Shown in pieces: positions 14,768-22,786 of a stretch of DNA of 35,841 nt. Position 1 is the first letter of the stretch; each line of letters begins with the position of its first letter. The position numbers were made by a program, and so were the translations under genes. The stretch spans positions 1 through 35,841 of the forward strand of contig CAJUEG010000022.1 in assembly GCA_910584835.1 (NCBI GenBank), in the 5' to 3' direction. This stretch comes from an uncultured Oscillospiraceae bacterium (GTDB lineage Bacteria; Bacillota; Clostridia; Oscillospirales; Oscillospiraceae). Below the pieces are notes generated by a model. That model was not told where the DNA came from, did no database searches, and saw only the letters and a list, made by a program, of their open reading frames with translations.

Positions 14768-14949
14768 TTCACAGCATGGAGAAAAAAACCGCAAACTTTT
14801 GTGCATTTTATACAATCAGCTGTCTTGTCCAGCGCGCACAGTCATGCACAACCGGCAGCAGGAAAGCCGCCTATACGTTTCAAGTAAGGTTCCGGCTATT
14901 CAGGCTCACTGCATCCCTGTCACCCCCGCAAAATATGAATGAATAAACA

Positions 14950-14978
14950 TTGTGTTTTTCCCGAAGCTCTGATAAAAT
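14950..14978 (+). promoter_or_regulatory. Promoter of the GntR-family gene
   Basis: -35 TTGTGT (14950-14955), 17-nt spacer, -10 TAAAAT (14973-14978), about 75 nt before the start codon. The intergenic stretch 14768-14949 has no gene and no other signal I can support. Confidence 0.55.
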
Positions 14979-15052
14979 AATATATAAATTCTGCGGTAAC
15001 CACCCGCCAACCGCACATTCGTGGCGCGGAAGAAATAGGAAGGTGATCGGTT

Positions 15053-15760
15053 ATGGAAATCATTAAACGGGACAATGTCGCGGACGCGATTTATGACACC
15101 CTTTATCAAAAAATCGCCAGCGGCGAGTGGCCGGAAGGGAGCAAAATCCCCAATGAGTATGTTCTGTGTGAGGAGCTTGGAGTCAGCAGGATTTCTGTAA
15201 GGAGTGCGGTCCAGAGGTTTGTGGCCCTGGGAATGCTTGAAGTAAAGCGGGGAGACGGAACCTATGTCAAGAACTTTTCCCTTCAGGAGTATCTCCAGCA
15301 GGCCGTCCCCTTCATTATCCGAAGCGAAGACCGCCGGGATATGACCGAATTCCGTGAAGCGTTGGAATCCAAGGCGGTCCGCATGGCCGTTGAGCTTCAT
15401 AACGAGGATGAGATTGAAGAATTGATCCGCCTGTTCCATATTAGCAACGACGCGTTCAAGCGTCGTGACCTGGACTCCTATGTCGCGCTTGACATGGATT
15501 TTCACAGGTATCTTTGCACCATGTCCCATAACAAGATCCTTGTAACCATGTGGGACGCGTTTGTCCGGCCTCTTACGGAGACCGTCAGATACACGGCGTC
15601 AAATATTATCACATCTGGCGTGGACGTTGAGGACAACCACCTGCTGATTGCGTTGGCTATCCGGGAACGCAACGTTGAAAAGGCGCTGGAAAACCTTCAT
15701 ATCGTCCTCGATGGGATACTGTCCCCCCGTTCAGGGGACAAGGCTTCGGTTCTGCCATAA
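15053..15760 (+). CDS. GntR-family transcriptional regulator, FadR/FCD type (235 aa)
   Basis: The N-terminal winged helix reads NVADAIYDTLYQKIASGEWPEG, then VLCEELGVSRISVRSAVQRFVALGMLEVKRGDGTYVK (about residues 5-75). The C-terminal all-helical FCD domain shows FREALESKAVRMAVE, the metal/ligand-site pattern DMDFHRYL (about 144-151) and a later His in NHLLIALAIRERN. FCD regulators sense small organic acids, often with a bound metal. GGAAGGTG lies before the ATG. It is divergent from the enolase-superfamily dehydratase and APC permease, whose promoter carries the 38-bp palindrome, so it probably represses them until their substrate is present. Confidence 0.9.
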   Translation: MEIIKRDNVADAIYDTLYQKIASGEWPEGSKIPNEYVLCEELGVSRISVRSAVQRFVALGMLEVKRGDGTYVKNFSLQEYLQQAVPFIIRSEDRRDMTEFREALESKAVRMAVELHNEDEIEELIRLFHISNDAFKRRDLDSYVALDMDFHRYLCTMSHNKILVTMWDAFVRPLTETVRYTASNIITSGVDVEDNHLLIALAIRERNVEKALENLHIVLDGILSPRSGDKASVLP

Positions 15761-15816
15761 CACAATTTTTTGGCTTTGCCCAATGCCCAGTCCGTCCGGC
15801 CCATGAATGAAACAAA

Positions 15817-15850
15817 AGCGGGAGGCACATTAAGTGCTTCCCGCTCTTTT
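15817..15850 (+). terminator. Intrinsic terminator after the GntR gene
   Basis: AGCGGGAGGCAC (15817-15828) pairs with GTGCTTCCCGCT (15834-15845), one G-U pair, followed by CTTTT. Confidence 0.78.
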
Positions 15851-15914
15851 CCGGCAAAATTTCTCCCGAAACACCACTTTGCAGCCGTGTGCAAGCCTGG
15901 AGGTAATAGCTGCG

Positions 15915-16196
15915 CGTCCGTGGCGGACAGGAATCCGGGACTCGGGCCGGAACAGAAAATGTAGCCGCTATTGTGGCCATCGCCTGCGCACTTCGGGAAG
16001 CCGGCGGAGAGAGCCTGCCGCATCGACTGGGGGGATATGTATTTCCACTGGCTCAGCCTGTGATTCCGTCAATGCCCGGGTGTCACATGTAGTTCAGGCT
16101 ATCGGTATTCCAGAAGAATATGCGCAGGGGACTATCCGCATTTCCTTTGGCGCAGATAATGCAGAATCTGATGCAGCCTCTGTGGCCGCCCCGTGA
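15915..16196 (+). pseudogene. Decayed cysteine desulfurase (NifS/IscS-like)
   Basis: From about 15919 the plus strand reads RGGQESGTRAGTENVAAIVA, which matches the GGGQE..LRAGTENVAGIV block of NifS-type cysteine desulfurases. In another frame, ISTGSACDS (about 16043) carries the catalytic-Cys loop, and it continues SHVVQAIGIPEEYAQGTIRISFG to a stop at 16194-16196, matching the family's C-terminus. Only about 36 residues separate the two blocks, against roughly 100 normally. The N-terminal PLP-binding part is absent, and the frame changes between the blocks. It is therefore a dead remnant with an internal deletion, although its last 50 residues are well preserved. Confidence 0.82.
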
Positions 16197-16972
16197 CAGC
16201 CGTTTCCACCGCCCCTTGGCGTGGAATTGCCCTGGCCGCCATTGCCGTGGTGTCCGTTCCCCCAGCCGCCGGATGTCGGGAGGTCGCTGCCGCTGCCGGC
16301 GGACAGGCGGCTGATGAGATCCCGGATCTCCCGCATGGTCATGCCCCGCACGGCCTCCGGGGTGATGTCCGGGTCAAGGCGCTGCAATTCCAGAAAGGCC
16401 CTGTATTTTCCGCAGGAGAGCCCCGCCTCGTGGGCGGCGGCGGCCTCCTCGGGCCGGGCGGAATAGCAGTCGATGTTGCTCCGGCCCGCCGTACATCTCT
16501 CCACCCCTGAGAGGAGCTTGGCGGACTGCTGTCCGTCCGGGCCCACCACCGTGATGGACATCTCTTCTCCGCAGGACAGCAGCGCCGCGACGCTGTCATG
16601 GCGCAGCACCTGCTCCACCGCTTGGGCATAATCCTTGTATTTCACATCCAGCTCCCGGGAGAGCACCCGCCCGTCCTCGTTGAAGCCGGTGACGGCAATC
16701 ACTCGGTCAAATCGGTTGACGCTCAATTCGATGGAGGGGTTGATATCCATGCTGATCTCCGCCGTGGGAGTGAAATAGAGCCAGCGGCCCCCCAGCAGCA
16801 GGAACAGCAGGCAGGCGCAGGCTGCAGCGCAGGCGGGATATCCGCGCCGGGCAGCGGGAGCCTTGGCATAGCTGCGGGTCTCCCTGGCGAGAAACGCCCT
16901 GGTGCGCTCCTTCAGATCCTCCTCCGCCCGGATGGGGCCAAAGAGCTCCTTGAACGCGTTATTCATAGTCAT
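16094..16972 (-). CDS. RsgI-like membrane anti-sigma factor (292 aa)
   Basis: The N-terminal cytosolic segment (NAFKELFGPIRAEEDLKERTRAFLARE) is followed by one membrane helix (about residues 44-66, ACAAACACLLFLLLGG). An outer domain begins ISMDINPSIELSVNRFDRVIAV and GFNEDGR, the conserved domain of RsgI-type anti-sigma factors. A Gly/His/Asn-rich tail follows. The ATG at 16972 is preferred because GGGAGG lies 5 nt before it; a GTG at 16978 would start inside that site. It overlaps the end of the ECF sigma gene and should hold that sigma factor at the membrane. The last 34 codons (16094-16196) are antisense to the cysteine desulfurase remnant, so this C-terminus is probably a recent extension. 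Confidence 0.82.
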   Translation of the reverse strand: MTMNNAFKELFGPIRAEEDLKERTRAFLARETRSYAKAPAARRGYPACAAACACLLFLLLGGRWLYFTPTAEISMDINPSIELSVNRFDRVIAVTGFNEDGRVLSRELDVKYKDYAQAVEQVLRHDSVAALLSCGEEMSITVVGPDGQQSAKLLSGVERCTAGRSNIDCYSARPEEAAAAHEAGLSCGKYRAFLELQRLDPDITPEAVRGMTMREIRDLISRLSAGSGSDLPTSGGWGNGHHGNGGQGNSTPRGGGNGCHGAATEAASDSALSAPKEMRIVPCAYSSGIPIA

Positions 16973-17444
16973 AGCCACCTCCCAGCTTTTCCCGCAGCAG
17001 CTGTTTGGAACGGGTGAGGAGCGTATACACCGTATTCACGTTCTTCCCCAGAATCCGGCTGATTTCCGGGGCGGTGTACTCCTCAAAGTAGTGGAGGTAT
17101 ACCACATCCCGGTACTTCTGCGGCAGGGCGAATACGGCCTCCCAGACATCCCCGTGATCCGGGGGCGGCTGGGCCGGGCGCTCCGCCGCCTCGTCCAGCG
17201 GAACCGTGCGGCTGCGAAAAAAGCTCTTCAGCAGATCCTTGCAGGCGTTGATGGTAACCCGGATAAACCACGCCTTTTCATGCTCGTCGCTTTCAAAGGA
17301 AACGGAGCTAAGGACATACTTCAAAAACACGGTTTGAAATATGTCCTCGGTGTCGGCTTCATTTTTCAAATGTACCGCGCAGAGCCGCCGGACGGTATCG
17401 GAATACCGCTCGATGGCCCTGACCGCCTCCGCTTCGCTCCGCAT
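16959..17444 (-). CDS. ECF-type RNA polymerase sigma factor (161 aa)
   Basis: Region 2 is seen at about residues 10-45 (YSDTVRRLCAVHL, then EADTEDIFQTVFLKYV), with the following helix EKAWFIRVTINACKDLLKSFF. Region 4 lies at about 105-155 (ALPQKYRDVVYLHYFEEYTAPEISRILG, then VNTVYTLLTRSKQLLREKL). The length is typical. The stop overlaps the start of the RsgI-like gene, as usual for a sigma/anti-sigma pair. The gene starts 17 nt after a secreted Ca-binding-type protein, so all three appear to form one operon, in which the secreted protein may be a target or a signal component. Confidence 0.93.
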   Translation of the reverse strand: MRSEAEAVRAIERYSDTVRRLCAVHLKNEADTEDIFQTVFLKYVLSSVSFESDEHEKAWFIRVTINACKDLLKSFFRSRTVPLDEAAERPAQPPPDHGDVWEAVFALPQKYRDVVYLHYFEEYTAPEISRILGKNVNTVYTLLTRSKQLLREKLGGGYDYE

Positions 17445-17461
17445 AGCAGCGCCCCTGCCGT

Positions 17462-17887
17462 TTATCTGTTCCGTCCGCCCCGGAAGCCGTTCCCCCGGCC
17501 GCCCTGGGCGCCGCGCCCGCAGCCGCAGCCCCGGCCGGATTGGTAGTAATCACAGACGCTGTCGCCGTCCGCGTCCACAAAATTGCCGCCGGCCCCGCCG
17601 CACCAGTGATGGGTACCGCAGTTGTCGCAGACGCCGTCATGATCCTCGTCCGCGAAAGCCGACCCGTTCCCGGCCGGGCAGTTTCCGTGCTCCGCGCCGC
17701 AGATGTCACAGACGCCGTCCCCGTCCGCGTCTATATAGGCGCACCGGCTGCCGGCGTTGTCGCAAACGCCGTCGCCGTCCGCGTCCACAAAATAGCGCCC
17801 GCCCCTGGGGCCCGCCGCGAAAGCGGTGGCCGCGCACAGGAATACCGCCAGCACCGCCGTCAAAGCTCCTGTAAGCACTCTTTTCAT
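17462..17887 (-). CDS. Secreted protein with four DxDGDGxCD-type repeats (141 aa)
   Basis: Signal peptide at residues 1-25 (KRVLTGALTAVLAVFLCAATAFA). The mature part carries four similar loops: VDADGDGVCDNAG (about 34), IDADGDGVCDICG (about 52), ADEDHDGVCDNCG (about 79) and VDADGDSVCDYY (about 104). The alternating acidic residues resemble EF-hand or thrombospondin-type-3 calcium loops, and the Cys in each loop may form disulfides or bind metal. The tail is Gly/Arg/Cys-rich. I chose the ATG at 17887, 9 nt after GGAGG; another ATG lies at 17893. It leads the sigma/anti-sigma operon. Binding of Ca is inferred from the loop pattern. Confidence 0.78.
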   Translation of the reverse strand: MKRVLTGALTAVLAVFLCAATAFAAGPRGGRYFVDADGDGVCDNAGSRCAYIDADGDGVCDICGAEHGNCPAGNGSAFADEDHDGVCDNCGTHHWCGGAGGNFVDADGDSVCDYYQSGRGCGCGRGAQGGRGNGFRGGRNR

Positions 17888-18090
17888 ACTCATCGTCCTC
17901 CGTTTTGTTTGGTAGCCATCTCTGACTTCACCTATAATACGATTGGCCGGGAAGAAACCATTCAAAGAATCAACAATTTTTTGGGCCGGATTCGATTTTC
18001 TGAATTTTATTCGCTTTGTCACATGGCCTGGAGCCGGGATTGGACATTCTACCCCTATCAATCCGGTATTGATGCCGCCGCAGCAGGGCA

Positions 18091-18096
18091 AGTATA
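18091..18096 (-). promoter_or_regulatory. Possible extended -10 promoter of the secreted protein-sigma operon
   Basis: Minus strand reads TGTGG then TATACT, an extended -10 element, but the -35 is poor. It would give a leader of about 200 nt before 17887. No gene lies in 17888-18143. Confidence 0.35.
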
Positions 18097-18143
18097 CCAC
18101 ACCAGAGACATCACTCAGAGGGCTGGGAAGAAAATGTTTTCGT

Positions 18144-19388
18144 TTACGCTGCCGGGGCTGCCGCAGACGTTCCGCCCTGTCCTATCTCCCCAGCCAGCCG
18201 GAAACCCTGGCGGGCCACAAACACGGCGATAATCTCGTTGATCACCGCGGCGGCGGCGATGGTACCCCGCACGATGTCCCCGTACTGGCTGTAGCTTCCG
18301 CTCAGCGCGGAGATGGCGATTCCCGTCAGCACCAGGGACACGCCGGAATGGGGCAGTATGACCATGCCCAGATATTTTTTCACCGCAGGGGCCGCGTGGG
18401 AGAGCTGGGCACCCAGGGCGGCACCGCCCATTTTCCCAACGGCCCGGGCAATGATGTAAACGGCGGTAAAGGCTCCCGCACCCAAAATGAGGTGATAATC
18501 CAGGGGCGCCCCCAGATTCAGGATAATCAGGGTGAAGCAGGCGTTGACGGTGGGGGTGCAGTATTTCATCACAGACTCCAGCTTTTCCTCGTCCAAAATA
18601 TTGGCAAAGACCGCCGAGTACACCATGCCGCTGAGCATAAAGTTCAAAATCGGGATGGGCATCAGATATTGATTGGCCAGGGCGGTGAGCACCGCGGTGA
18701 GGAGCACCCCGGCCCACACCACGGCGGCATTCCCCTTGGGCGAGGACGCCTTTTTCATCACGGCGGCGGCAATGGTCCCCGTCAGCGCCCCGATCAGAAT
18801 GGGGAACAGAACCACCAGGGGGATCAGATACCAGGGAAGGGCACCCCCCGCCGTTTGCCGCAGGACAATCCCCATCACAGACAGGAACACGCAGATGGCG
18901 ATCACATCGTCAATGACGGCCAGAGGGATCAGGGTTTTGGTGACGGGGCCGGCCGTCTTATATTCCGTGACAATGGACAGCGCGGGGGCGGGGGCTGTGG
19001 CCAGGGCGATGCCGCCGAAAATCAGCCCCAGGAATACAGGAAGGCCCGTCCAGTAGAAGATGGCGGAAAAGGCGGCGCTCACCACCGCAAAGGTCATAAG
19101 GGACTGGGCCAGGGTGATGACCACAATCTGTTTCCCATAGGAGCGTATTTTCCGCCACACCATCTCGCTGCCCAGCATCAGGCCCATGCCGCACTCCAAA
19201 AAGGAGATCAGCGTGTGATAGGCCCGATGATCCAAAATCTCCTGGGTCAGAAGGTTCAGCGCGTGGGGGCCGAAGGCCATGCCCGCCATCAGAAAGCCTA
19301 AAACCGCCGGCATTTTCAGTTTGGACGCCAGCTTTCCCGCCAGCGCCGCCAGAACAATAACAGCCAGCAGTCTAAAAATCAGTTCCAT
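18144..19388 (-). CDS. CPA2-type cation/proton antiporter (414 aa)
   Basis: A membrane protein of about 12-13 helices with the pattern of KefB/NapA-like monovalent cation:proton antiporters. Helix 1 is followed by KLKMPAVLGFLMAGMAFGP. The first core helix carries ALATAPAPALSIVTEYKT (about residues 129-146), and the transport helix carries VIDDVIAI with Asp160-Asp161, the acidic pair that binds the cation and protons. There is no cytosolic TrkA domain, and the C-terminus ends soon after the last helix. The gene starts 12 nt after the TetR-family gene, so the TetR protein presumably controls it and responds to ions, pH or a toxic compound. Confidence 0.9.
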   Translation of the reverse strand: MELIFRLLAVIVLAALAGKLASKLKMPAVLGFLMAGMAFGPHALNLLTQEILDHRAYHTLISFLECGMGLMLGSEMVWRKIRSYGKQIVVITLAQSLMTFAVVSAAFSAIFYWTGLPVFLGLIFGGIALATAPAPALSIVTEYKTAGPVTKTLIPLAVIDDVIAICVFLSVMGIVLRQTAGGALPWYLIPLVVLFPILIGALTGTIAAAVMKKASSPKGNAAVVWAGVLLTAVLTALANQYLMPIPILNFMLSGMVYSAVFANILDEEKLESVMKYCTPTVNACFTLIILNLGAPLDYHLILGAGAFTAVYIIARAVGKMGGAALGAQLSHAAPAVKKYLGMVILPHSGVSLVLTGIAISALSGSYSQYGDIVRGTIAAAAVINEIIAVFVARQGFRLAGEIGQGGTSAAAPAA

Positions 19389-19400
19389 CCTGTGTCTGAC

Positions 19401-20018
19401 CTACCTTTCCAAAATACCGTTCAGGAAGATGTCCAAAATCTGGCGGTTCTTTTCCTCCATCTGCCGGATGCCCGCCAGATCCATTTCCACGCCGTGATCC
19501 TGAAGATTTATGAAATTGATAAACTGGATGAGGAGTTTGGCTGTATTTTCCCGATCCAAATGACCGCGCAGGGGAATCCGGGAGAACAGCCCCTCCAATA
19601 TCTCCAGGTTCACCTGCTCCATGGGACGCCGCCGCTCCATGATGTCGGCTTTTAAATGCTCCGGCGGCATGAAAATAGACTCCATGAAAATCCGCTGATA
19701 CAGGGGATTCTCACGGAAAAACCGCATTCTCACCCCGAAATAGTCTGTCAGGCATTCTCCTGTGCCCACGGCGCCGCCGTCCGGGTGAAAGTGATCCTGT
19801 ATATAGGCTTTCAGCGATTGAAAGCACTCCTCCACACAGGCCAGGAACAACTCGTCCTTTGAGGCGAAATAGTGATAGATGATCCCCTTTGAAACGCCCT
19901 GCTCGGGATCAAATACGTTGTTGATCGAGGCGGCTCGGTAGCCCCGTGCAGAAAACTCCGCCAGAGCGCAATCCATGATCCGCCGCCTTGTCTGCCGCGC
20001 TTTTTCCTCCCGTTTCAT
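19401..20018 (-). CDS. TetR-family transcriptional repressor (205 aa)
   Basis: The N-terminal HTH reads EEKARQTRRRIMDCALAEFSARGYRAASINNVF, then GVSKGIIYHYFASKDELF (about residues 3-55), a clear TetR-type DNA-binding domain with a slightly long loop (FDPEQ) before the recognition helix. The C-terminal ligand domain is unassigned. The ATG at 20018 has GGAGGGG 4 nt upstream. A longer frame to 20102 would pass through its own promoter and operators, so it is rejected. It is co-transcribed with the antiporter and autoregulated through the nested operators upstream. Confidence 0.9.
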   Translation of the reverse strand: MKREEKARQTRRRIMDCALAEFSARGYRAASINNVFDPEQGVSKGIIYHYFASKDELFLACVEECFQSLKAYIQDHFHPDGGAVGTGECLTDYFGVRMRFFRENPLYQRIFMESIFMPPEHLKADIMERRRPMEQVNLEILEGLFSRIPLRGHLDRENTAKLLIQFINFINLQDHGVEMDLAGIRQMEEKNRQILDIFLNGILER

Positions 20019-20039
20019 CAAACCCCTCCAGATAATATA

Positions 20040-20085
20040 ATTGACTTCCTGGTCAACTATATACTTTGTTGACCAGGAAGTCAAT
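20040..20085 (-). promoter_or_regulatory. tetR promoter buried in a double operator
   Basis: ATTGACTTCCTGGTCAAC (20040-20057) and its exact reverse complement (20068-20085) flank 10 nt. Each arm is itself a small palindrome (TTGAC-N6-GTCAA), so two TetR dimers could bind. The minus-strand -35 TTGACT (20079-20084) lies in one arm and the -10 TATAGT (20056-20061) runs from the spacer into the other arm, with a 17-nt spacing. Confidence 0.82.
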
Positions 20086-20156
20086 GAAATATTTGTAAAC
20101 AAAATCTCGCAGGCATTTCCCGCACTCCAATTGCATCAACAGCTCTTTTGGTGAAT

Positions 20157-20792
20157 CTAATTGATTTCCTGCACGCGCCGGCGCAGCCATCCCCAACCCT
20201 TGACCAGCTGCCCTACCACCAGGGCGGAAAGAACCGTACCAATCCCCACACCGTTTAGACGTTTAAAAGCCCACCACGCAGCCGCTGCGGCGATCGCTGT
20301 GAGACTGCTGTCGAAGCAGACTTTTACATTGCCGAATTCCCTGCCGATCCGCTGGGACAGTGCCCGCACAAAGGCTTCTCCGGGAAGCATAATGATATCC
20401 GCTAAAACTTCCAGATAGATACCCAGGGACATCACAACGCAGCCAACCGCCAGATAGACTGCCGAGGCCATCCATGGGCCGCCATATTGGGAGGGAATCA
20501 GCGACAGCGCACCGTCTACACACAGGCTGAACAGGACGGTAACCGGGACCTGAAGTGCCTGTGCCACGCCGAACCGGCCGATGAGCAGACTTTCACACAG
20601 TAGAAAGAACAGGTTAAAAGTGAGGGTATATACGCCCATTGAAACAGGCGTAATTAAACTGAGTACAAAAGGGATGCTGGAGATGGGGGATGTGCCCAGA
20701 CCCGCCCGGGTGATAAAGGCAATGCCCACGGCGCAGACCAGTACGCCTGTGGTGAAGATGGTGAAACGTCGGAAGGTCTCAGTTCTAGTCAT
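20157..20792 (-). CDS. YczE/YitT-like integral membrane protein (211 aa)
   Basis: Five or six hydrophobic helices with the family pattern GVLVCAVGIAFITRAGLGTSPISSIPFVLS near the N-terminus, VGCVVMSLGIYLEVLADIIMLPGEAFVRALS in the middle and VGIGTVLSALVVGQLVKG near the end. This fits the YczE-like membrane family of Firmicutes, whose transported substrate, if any, is unknown. The ATG at 20792 is preferred because AAGGGGTGG precedes it; the longer start at 20828 lies inside a hairpin. Transcribed alone from the promoter at 20908-20936. Confidence 0.82.
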   Translation of the reverse strand: MTRTETFRRFTIFTTGVLVCAVGIAFITRAGLGTSPISSIPFVLSLITPVSMGVYTLTFNLFFLLCESLLIGRFGVAQALQVPVTVLFSLCVDGALSLIPSQYGGPWMASAVYLAVGCVVMSLGIYLEVLADIIMLPGEAFVRALSQRIGREFGNVKVCFDSSLTAIAAAAAWWAFKRLNGVGIGTVLSALVVGQLVKGWGWLRRRVQEIN

Positions 20793-20819
20793 AGGCGCCA
20801 CCCCTTGATAAATAAAAAT

Positions 20820-20845
20820 GGTGTCCATCTAATCAGATGAACACC
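20820..20845 (-). promoter_or_regulatory. Inverted repeat in the yczE-like leader
   Basis: GGTGTCCATCT (20820-20830) and AGATGAACACC (20835-20845) pair with one mismatch across 4 nt. It lies between the promoter and the ribosome binding site, and may be an operator or a leader hairpin. Confidence 0.5.
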
Positions 20846-20907
20846 AGCCCGTGCGCGAAGCACTCCGTTTCAGCCTTTCATTGTCCGGGGAATACTGTGA
20901 TAACTGT

Positions 20908-20936
20908 ATTTTAGCACAAGGTCTTCTGAATTGCAA
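20908..20936 (-). promoter_or_regulatory. Promoter of the yczE-like gene
   Basis: Minus-strand -35 TTGCAA (20931-20936), 17-nt spacer, -10 TAAAAT (20908-20913). The stretch 20937-21179 has no gene or RNA that I can name. Confidence 0.62.
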
Positions 20937-21179
20937 CAGGGAAATAAAATATTTTTCTGGCCTAATATTTTTTCTTTTGCTCTCAGGAGTCTATGGCGCG
21001 CAAATCAGGTCCAAGGTCCCGAATGGTTCACAACCAAGGTTTTACCACATGTGAGATACAAAAGTGAAAAAATTTGCTATTCTCTATCCGGCTGACTGCC
21101 GGACGGGTTGGACTCTATGTGGCGGTCAATTCTACTTTAAAGCTGGGCACTTGCGTATCACTTTTTGCACGAATCATTG

Positions 21180-21232
21180 ATGCCGCCCAGCCGCACCACC
21201 CCCTGGGGGGACAGCCTGGCGGCATTATTTTT
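21180..21232 (+). terminator. Hairpin with T-tract upstream of the purine permease
   Basis: ATGCCGCC (21180-21187) pairs with GGCGGCAT (21218-21225) around an inner C-run/G-run stem, followed by TATTTTT. It looks like an intrinsic terminator, but no gene precedes it on the plus strand, so it may end an unrecognised transcript or shield the purine region. The permease promoter lies beyond it. Confidence 0.5.
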
Positions 21233-21320
21233 CCTAATTTTTTGTTTGGATGGCAAACTTTTTGTGTAGACTGCACAAAAACGAAGGTCCTATTTTGGCG
21301 GTCCGATACGGTTTTCTTCC

Positions 21321-21349
21321 TTGAAATCCCGGGGCAAATGGGCTATACT
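21321..21349 (+). promoter_or_regulatory. Promoter of the purine permease gene
   Basis: -35 TTGAAA (21321-21326), 17-nt spacer, -10 TATACT (21344-21349). The leader would be only about 45 nt, with no room for a purine riboswitch. An inverted repeat GTTTG-GATGG-CAAAC lies upstream near 21245. Confidence 0.72.
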
Positions 21350-21400
21350 CAATATATAAAATAATTTTTTATAGCTCAAAAAAAGTAAGGAGGAGTTCCT

Positions 21401-22744
21401 ATGCAGCAGCCCGGCCCTGACCCAGAAGCTCCGGCCTCCATTTTCTCCCTGGACGGTGTGCCCTCCCCCAGCCAGCTCATCCCCCTGGGCCTCCAGCACG
21501 TGGTGGCCGCCGTCGTGGGCATCATCACCCCCGCCATCATGGTGTCCAACACCTGCGCCCTGTCCGACGCCGACCGCACCCTGCTCATCCAGGTGTCCCT
21601 CATCGTCACCGCCCTGGCCACCCTGCTCCAGCTGTACACCATCAAGCACCGCATCGGCTCCGGCCTGCCGGTGGTCATGGGCGTCAGCTTCGCCTATGTG
21701 CCCACCCTGCTGGCCATCGGCGGGCAGTTCGACCTGCCCACCATTTTGGGCGCGGAGATCGTGGGCGGCTGCATAGCCATCCTGTTCGGCATTTTCGTCA
21801 AGCAGATCAGGAAGCTGTTCCCGCCCCTCATCACCGGCACCGTCATCTTTACCATCGGCCTGTCCCTGTATCCCACGGCGGTGCGCTACATGGCGGGCGG
21901 CGCAGGCAGCGAGGGCTTCGGCGGGCTGAAGAACTGGTCCGTAGCCCTGGTCACCTTGGCGGTGGTGGTGCTCCTCCAGAACTTCGGCAAGGGGATTTTG
22001 AAGCTGGGCGCCATCCTGTGGGGCATGATCGCGGGCTATGTGATGGCCCTGTGCCTGGGGATGGTGGATTTCTCCGCCGTGGCCCCCGCGGGCTGGTTCC
22101 AGCTGGCCGCCCCTCTCCACTTCGGCGTCAAGTTTGAGGTCAGCGCCTGCGTCTCCCTGGCGGTGGTGTACGTTATCAATGCGGTGCAGACCATCGGCGA
22201 CCTGTCCTCCACCACCATGGGCGGCATGGAACGCATGCCCACGGACAGGGAGCTGTCCGGCGGCATCGTGGCCCAAGGTCTGGTGAGCATCCTCGGCGCC
22301 CTGTTCGGCGGCCTGCCCGCCGCCACCTACAGCCAGAATGTGGGCATCGTCACCGTGAACAAGGTCATCAACAAAGCCGTTTTCGCCTTTGCATCCCTGA
22401 TTTTGCTGATTGCCGGGCTGGTGCCCAAGCTGTCCGCCATCCTCACTACCATTCCCCAGGCGGTGATCGGCGGGGCCACCATCTCCGTCTTCGCCACCAT
22501 CACCATGACCGGCATCCGCATGATTACCTCGGATGGCTTCTCCATGCGCTCCAGCGTGGTGGTGGGGCTGTCCGTGGCCCTGGGGGTAGGCATCACCCAA
22601 GTCGCCGGCGCACTTCAGGGCCCCGGCTTCCCCGCCTGGGTACATACCGTGTTTGGCTCCTCCCCCATCGTGGTTACCGCCATCATGGCCATCCTGCTCA
22701 ACCTGCTCCTGCCCAAAAATCAGCCTGTCAAATCCGGCGAATAG
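21401..22744 (+). CDS. NCS2 xanthine/urate permease (447 aa)
   Basis: A cytoplasmic-membrane nucleobase:cation symporter of the NCS2 family. The N-terminus reads PSQLIPLGLQHVVAAVVGIITPAIM. The substrate helix includes GLPVVMGVSFAYVP, and the family signature SQNVGIVTVNKV (about residues 309-320) resembles the xanthine/urate branch. The length is typical, with about 12-14 membrane segments. AAGGAGG lies 8 nt before the ATG. It opens the purine region of the window and would feed oxidised purines (xanthine, urate) to the SsnA-YgfK-hydroxylase enzymes. Exact substrate preference is inferred from context. Confidence 0.92.
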   Translation: MQQPGPDPEAPASIFSLDGVPSPSQLIPLGLQHVVAAVVGIITPAIMVSNTCALSDADRTLLIQVSLIVTALATLLQLYTIKHRIGSGLPVVMGVSFAYVPTLLAIGGQFDLPTILGAEIVGGCIAILFGIFVKQIRKLFPPLITGTVIFTIGLSLYPTAVRYMAGGAGSEGFGGLKNWSVALVTLAVVVLLQNFGKGILKLGAILWGMIAGYVMALCLGMVDFSAVAPAGWFQLAAPLHFGVKFEVSACVSLAVVYVINAVQTIGDLSSTTMGGMERMPTDRELSGGIVAQGLVSILGALFGGLPAATYSQNVGIVTVNKVINKAVFAFASLILLIAGLVPKLSAILTTIPQAVIGGATISVFATITMTGIRMITSDGFSMRSSVVVGLSVALGVGITQVAGALQGPGFPAWVHTVFGSSPIVVTAIMAILLNLLLPKNQPVKSGE

Positions 22745-22745
22745 C

Positions 22746-22778
22746 GAAAAACCGGGCCAGTTATCATGACCGGCCCGG
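22746..22778 (-). terminator. Terminator of the YheO-type gene, between convergent genes
   Basis: CCGGGCC (22752-22758) and GGCCCGG (22772-22778) form the stem. In the minus direction it is followed by TTTTTC, so it ends the transcript of the gene at 22787-23437. Confidence 0.75.
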
Positions 22779-22786
22779 CATCTGCC

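Noticed and set aside
19401..20102. Longer TetR protein starting at 20102
   Set aside because: The extra codons run through the promoter and operators; the ATG at 20018 has a strong ribosome site.
20937..21400. Purine riboswitch before the NCS2 permease
   Set aside because: No conserved purine-aptamer loops were seen, and the promoter at 21321 leaves only about 45 nt of leader.
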